From Comamonadaceae bacterium (lineage in GTDB: Bacteria > Pseudomonadota > Gammaproteobacteria > Burkholderiales > Burkholderiaceae_C), in assembly GCA_027488985.1 (NCBI GenBank), contig JAIYAR010000019.1:1-64000 (forward strand): 64,000 bases of DNA. Reading direction: 5' to 3'. The position numbers and the translations under genes were made by a program. Position 1 is the stretch's first letter. Every line of letters starts with the position of its first letter. Under the pieces are notes generated by a model. The model saw only the letters and a program-made list of their open reading frames with translations. It was not told the origin of the DNA and searched no databases. Shown in pieces: positions 61,138 through 64,000 of the stretch.

Positions 61138-62852
61138 GGGGTGGTGTGGTCTGCATCGTCGGAAGAAGGCGTCAATCGTGACAACGTCAGCATGAACTCA
61201 TTGCCCTCATGCAATTGACCATTGCGGATTCTCGCGTTGCGCTGGTAGGTCAGGGTCGCACCATGCCGTTCACACAGCTCGCGCGAGATGTACAAGCCCA
61301 AACCGCTGGAGCGGCTCTCCGATGAGAAAAAGGGCTCAAACAAATGTCTCTCCACGGTCTGATCCATGCGGGCGCCATCACTCCAGACAGAGACATAGGC
61401 GTTCTCTTCCCCGTAAATGACGGCGATCTGGATAGCCTCTGAATTCCGGCTCGCATAACGGTGCGCATTGTCCAGCAGATTCACCATGACCTGTCGCAAA
61501 TGGTCGAGATCAAACCGAGTGGAATGTACAGACGGGTCGATATCGAATCCGATCAAACCGGCCTGGCTGTGCTGCTGAGCCCAGTCCGTGGCAATGGCAT
61601 GGACTGCTTCGCTCAAGCCATGCAAGGCGTCCCGCTCCCCGAAAGACGCGCCGCGCGCCCGAGCCACATTCAGGATGTCATCCACAATTTTTTCCAGCCG
61701 CTTGGCGTTCTGCCCGACCATCGCGGTGAGCCGCAGCTGCCTGGGGTCTTGTAAATCTTCGGCCAACAAAGCATTTGCCTGGGCGATGGCGGCCAACGGA
61801 TTCCGGATCTCGTGAGCCACGGCGGTAGACATGCGGCCCATGCTGGCCAGCTTTTCCGTCCTGAGGCGAGCCTCTGCTTGCCGCTGATCCTGCAAAAACA
61901 AAACGCACAGGCTGTCTTCCCCGATGCCTTGCGGCGCAGCAAGCCGGGTGCGTGCCAGTACCTTGAGGGGGCCACTACCACCGTGATGCAGAGACACTTC
62001 CGCTTCCTGGTTCTGGCCGCTTCCCAAACTCAAGCGACTGAGGTGCAGCAAAGGCCTCCAGGCCGGATCAGCCTTGAGGTCAAACATGGCGGACCGAAGT
62101 ACGTATTCATCCCCCAGAAGCTCGCGCGCAGCGGGATTGGCCGCGCGCACCATGCCGCCCTGATCCACGATCATGATGCCCTCCGGCATGGCCTCGATCA
62201 CCAGTTCATTCACCTCGCGCTGGATGGTGGCCGCCAACTGGCTCTGTCGGGCGCGCTTGCCTTCGTTGGCCAGGCGGGTGGCCAACTGATTCGCCAAAAA
62301 AGCAATTGCGAAGTAACCCACTCCGCTCAAACCGGCCTGAACAAAAGAAGCCGGATTGTCCAGCTCGCTGTGCACTTGGGTCCAGGCCGCGCCGCCCAAC
62401 AGCAACATGGTGACCCCTGCTGCCGTTCCCAGCGCGAGGCGCAGGGAACCCAGTACCGATGCCAGCAGTACCGGTAACGCAAACAAGGGGGTGTAATTCA
62501 GGTTGCTGCCGTGCAGCCATTGCAGGGCAGAGAAGGCCAGCACGTCGATGCCGATCAGCACGCCCCATGACCGGTTAAACGCACCCCCCAAGCGGCGTGG
62601 CCGCAAATGCAATCGGGTCACCAGCGTGCCAAGAAAATAGGCCACGCATACCGCCAGCAAGGTCTTGCTCTGGGACGAGCCCGTCACATACAGGGTGAGC
62701 TGCAGCACTACCAGCACCACGCCCAAAACCAGACGCGCTGTCATGAAGGCCTGCCACAGGCGGTTGAAGTCGCCTTGATCGTCTGCCGGGCCGGGAAGTG
62801 CCTCCAGCGCCGATGCTCCGAACCAGGAGTGTTCCGCGTGGTCTTGAGCCAT
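61116..62852 (-). CDS. pilS: Sensor histidine kinase PilS
   Basis: A 578-residue kinase. Six membrane segments lie in about residues 38-200. A PAS-like region follows (NELVIEAMPEGIMIVDQGGMVRAANPAARELLG). The phosphorylated His is in STAVAHEIRNPLAAIAQANALL near 350, and the HATPase C-terminus has SSGLGLYISRELCERHGA. The domain order is that of PilS. It overlaps pilR by 22 bp and the PP0621 gene by 1 bp, so they are one operon. The start at 62852 is preferred over 62888. Confidence 0.9.
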   Translation of the reverse strand: MAQDHAEHSWFGASALEALPGPADDQGDFNRLWQAFMTARLVLGVVLVVLQLTLYVTGSSQSKTLLAVCVAYFLGTLVTRLHLRPRRLGGAFNRSWGVLIGIDVLAFSALQWLHGSNLNYTPLFALPVLLASVLGSLRLALGTAAGVTMLLLGGAAWTQVHSELDNPASFVQAGLSGVGYFAIAFLANQLATRLANEGKRARQSQLAATIQREVNELVIEAMPEGIMIVDQGGMVRAANPAARELLGDEYVLRSAMFDLKADPAWRPLLHLSRLSLGSGQNQEAEVSLHHGGSGPLKVLARTRLAAPQGIGEDSLCVLFLQDQRQAEARLRTEKLASMGRMSTAVAHEIRNPLAAIAQANALLAEDLQDPRQLRLTAMVGQNAKRLEKIVDDILNVARARGASFGERDALHGLSEAVHAIATDWAQQHSQAGLIGFDIDPSVHSTRFDLDHLRQVMVNLLDNAHRYASRNSEAIQIAVIYGEENAYVSVWSDGARMDQTVERHLFEPFFSSESRSSGLGLYISRELCERHGATLTYQRNARIRNGQLHEGNEFMLTLSRLTPSSDDADHTTPWQASLY

Positions 62853-63088
62853 CAGTTCTCGTGCAGGTCGCGATGCTGCGTGCTGCAATAACGGCCTTTG
62901 GCACCCGTCACCACATCATTGGCGGGAAAGTGAACTCCGCAATGGGCGCAAACCAGCATCTCGATGGTGTTTGAGGGCTCCGTCACTGGTGTCTCAGCGT
63001 CTTGAGAGTCCGATTGGGATTTGGCAGACCGGCTTCGCCACGTCCAAATCACCACCAATGCAATCAGCAGCCAGATCAGATACTTCAC
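62852..63088 (-). CDS. PP0621 family small membrane protein
   Basis: A 78-residue protein with one N-terminal membrane segment (KYLIWLLIALVVIWTWRSR) and a C-terminal zinc-ribbon-like part (EMLVCAHCGVHFPANDVVTGAKGRYCSTQHR). The start is GTG at 63088, overlapping the upstream stop. Proteins of this type lie before pilS in many Pseudomonadota; the function is unknown. Confidence 0.82.
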   Translation of the reverse strand: MKYLIWLLIALVVIWTWRSRSAKSQSDSQDAETPVTEPSNTIEMLVCAHCGVHFPANDVVTGAKGRYCSTQHRDLHEN

Positions 63089-63894
63089 GCCGATCGCCCC
63101 AACAGGACTTCCAAGACAAAGCGGGAACCCACATAGCCCAGCAGCAGCAGCACGGAGCCTGTGTACAGCACGGCCACAGCGCGTTTGCCTCGCCAGCCGA
63201 AGCGCGCCCGGCCCAACAGCAAGATGGCGAAGGTGGCCCACGACAGCACGGAAAACACTGTCTTGTGATCCCAGTGCCAGGCATGGCCTTGGCCGTACAC
63301 CACATCGCCGAACACATAACCCATCACCAGGGTGGCCGTCAGTAATACAAAGCCTGCACCCACAAACCGGTAGGTGAGTCGCTCCAGTGTCAACAAGGGC
63401 AAGCCGCTGTGCGGATCAGCTGCCTGGCGGATGCGGGCCTCTGCACGCCCCATGAGCCATGCATGCACGACGGCGGTGCCAAACAGCCCATAGCTTGCAA
63501 CACCGAAGGCCAGGTGCGTGGGCAGCCATATGGATGCGCTGCTGGATAGCGGCGATCCCGGAAAAATGCAGGCCAAAATGACAGCCACGGCGCCCACTGC
63601 AGACAGGGCCCAGCGGGTTTGCAATTGGGGGTAAATCTGGCTCTCAATCGCGTACACCGCTGCCACTACCCAAGCCGTCATCGACAGAGCCGGCGCAAAA
63701 CCGAATTTCGTGGGTGGCAGCAGCAGTCCCCAGGCGAGCACCGCACCGTGCAGAAACCACGCCAGTGCGACCCATCCGCGGGCTGCGGCAGGCGACAAGT
63801 AGGTAGCCCGCAAGGCAGGCCACGCATACGCGCAGGCCGCCAAAACCGACAAGGCTAAGCTGGTGGAAGACGCACTGGCTAAAATCATGTGCAC
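63085..63894 (-). CDS. CcsA-like inner-membrane protein (YpjD type)
   Basis: A 269-residue protein with eight hydrophobic segments and the cytochrome-c-assembly-like C-terminal half. The HxxxWDHK motif is in YGQGHAWHWDHKTVFSVLSW near residue 205. The family is related to CcsA/HemX heme-handling proteins, but the YpjD group is not essential for cytochrome c. It is divergent from ffh, as in many beta- and gammaproteobacteria. ATG 63888 is an alternative start. Confidence 0.85.
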   Translation of the reverse strand: MHMILASASSTSLALSVLAACAYAWPALRATYLSPAAARGWVALAWFLHGAVLAWGLLLPPTKFGFAPALSMTAWVVAAVYAIESQIYPQLQTRWALSAVGAVAVILACIFPGSPLSSSASIWLPTHLAFGVASYGLFGTAVVHAWLMGRAEARIRQAADPHSGLPLLTLERLTYRFVGAGFVLLTATLVMGYVFGDVVYGQGHAWHWDHKTVFSVLSWATFAILLLGRARFGWRGKRAVAVLYTGSVLLLLGYVGSRFVLEVLLGRSA

Positions 63895-63966
63895 AGTTTA
63901 GCGTTTTGCTCCCTGCCGGCACTGTCCGGCTCACACCGCAGGTTGCGCCTGCCGGAATACTTCAAT

Positions 63967-64000
63967 ATGGCCTCCGCTCTTACCGACAAACTTTCCCGCC
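63967..64000 (+). CDS. ffh: Signal recognition particle protein Ffh, 5' end only
   Basis: Only the first eleven codons fall in the window, reading MASALTDKLSR, which resembles the Ffh N-terminus of Burkholderiales. The divergent YpjD-type neighbour supports this assignment. The gene runs off the edge. Confidence 0.6.
   Translation, partial: MASALTDKLSR

Overview
The window is a GC-rich chromosomal segment of a betaproteobacterium, most likely of family Comamonadaceae and close to Rhodoferax. This is inferred from the protein families and gene order, for example dapF-DUF484-xerC, the accB-accC-prmA-DUF3426 block, pilS/pilR next to a CcsA-like gene and ffh, and a DksA with a Lys/Ala-rich tail. 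No phage, integron, transposase or CRISPR array is visible. Nearly all of it is core genome.

Layout. 1-203: 3' part of RNase P RNA. 0.25-10.9 kb: CBS protein, a degenerate pseudouridine synthase, an MBL hydrolase, dapF, DUF484, xerC, tRNA-Gly(GCC), an RlmI-like methyltransferase, a His-rich CobW GTPase, a tailed DksA and a STAS-domain protein. 11.0-12.9 kb: hslVU protease. 13.1-32.3 kb: a complete division and cell-wall (dcw) cluster, mraZ-rsmH-ftsL-ftsI-murE-murF-mraY-murD-ftsW-murG-murC-ddl-ftsQ-ftsA-[flhD-like]-ftsZ-lpxC. Most genes overlap by 4 bp, and a FlhD homologue sits between ftsA and ftsZ. 32.3-41.6 kb: a tiny flagellar rod-like protein, a substrate-binding protein, ruvC, a CdsA/PlsC pair, mtgA, a TonB-like gene, an RNase II family gene, a YqiA-like esterase and a 7TM sensor-like protein. 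41.6-46.5 kb: rodA, a dehydrogenase and tldD, then DAHP synthase behind a transcription attenuator. 46.5-53.7 kb: mpl, a TlpA-like thioredoxin, accBC, prmA and a DUF3426 protein. 53.7-58.8 kb: a histone-H1-like protein and nrdAB, with NrdR boxes. 59-64 kb: ampD, pilRS, a PP0621 protein, a CcsA-like protein and the start of ffh.

Much of the window serves one purpose, building and splitting the cell envelope. Precursor synthesis (dapF, murA-less mur genes, ddl, mraY, murG), polymerisation (ftsI, ftsW, rodA, mtgA), recycling (mpl, ampD), division (ftsLQAZ) and lipid synthesis (lpxC, accBC, cdsA/plsC-like) are all present.

The less ordinary content is mainly non-coding. (1) A three-part attenuator upstream of DAHP synthase has a leader peptide rich in Phe, Tyr and Trp codons. 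(2) A dispersed repeat has about ten copies. It consists of a 13-mer AGCTGCYYGCGCA, a spacer of exactly 9 nt, and a block close to NGCGCYAGAG. Many copies lie inside genes or form their ends. (3) Three ~95-100 bp palindromes share a conserved central core but have locus-specific, self-complementary 26-nt arms; one is inserted in frame inside mpl. (4) A FlhD homologue sits in the dcw cluster, and an orphan flagellar-rod-like gene with a sigma-28-type -10 lies downstream of lpxC.
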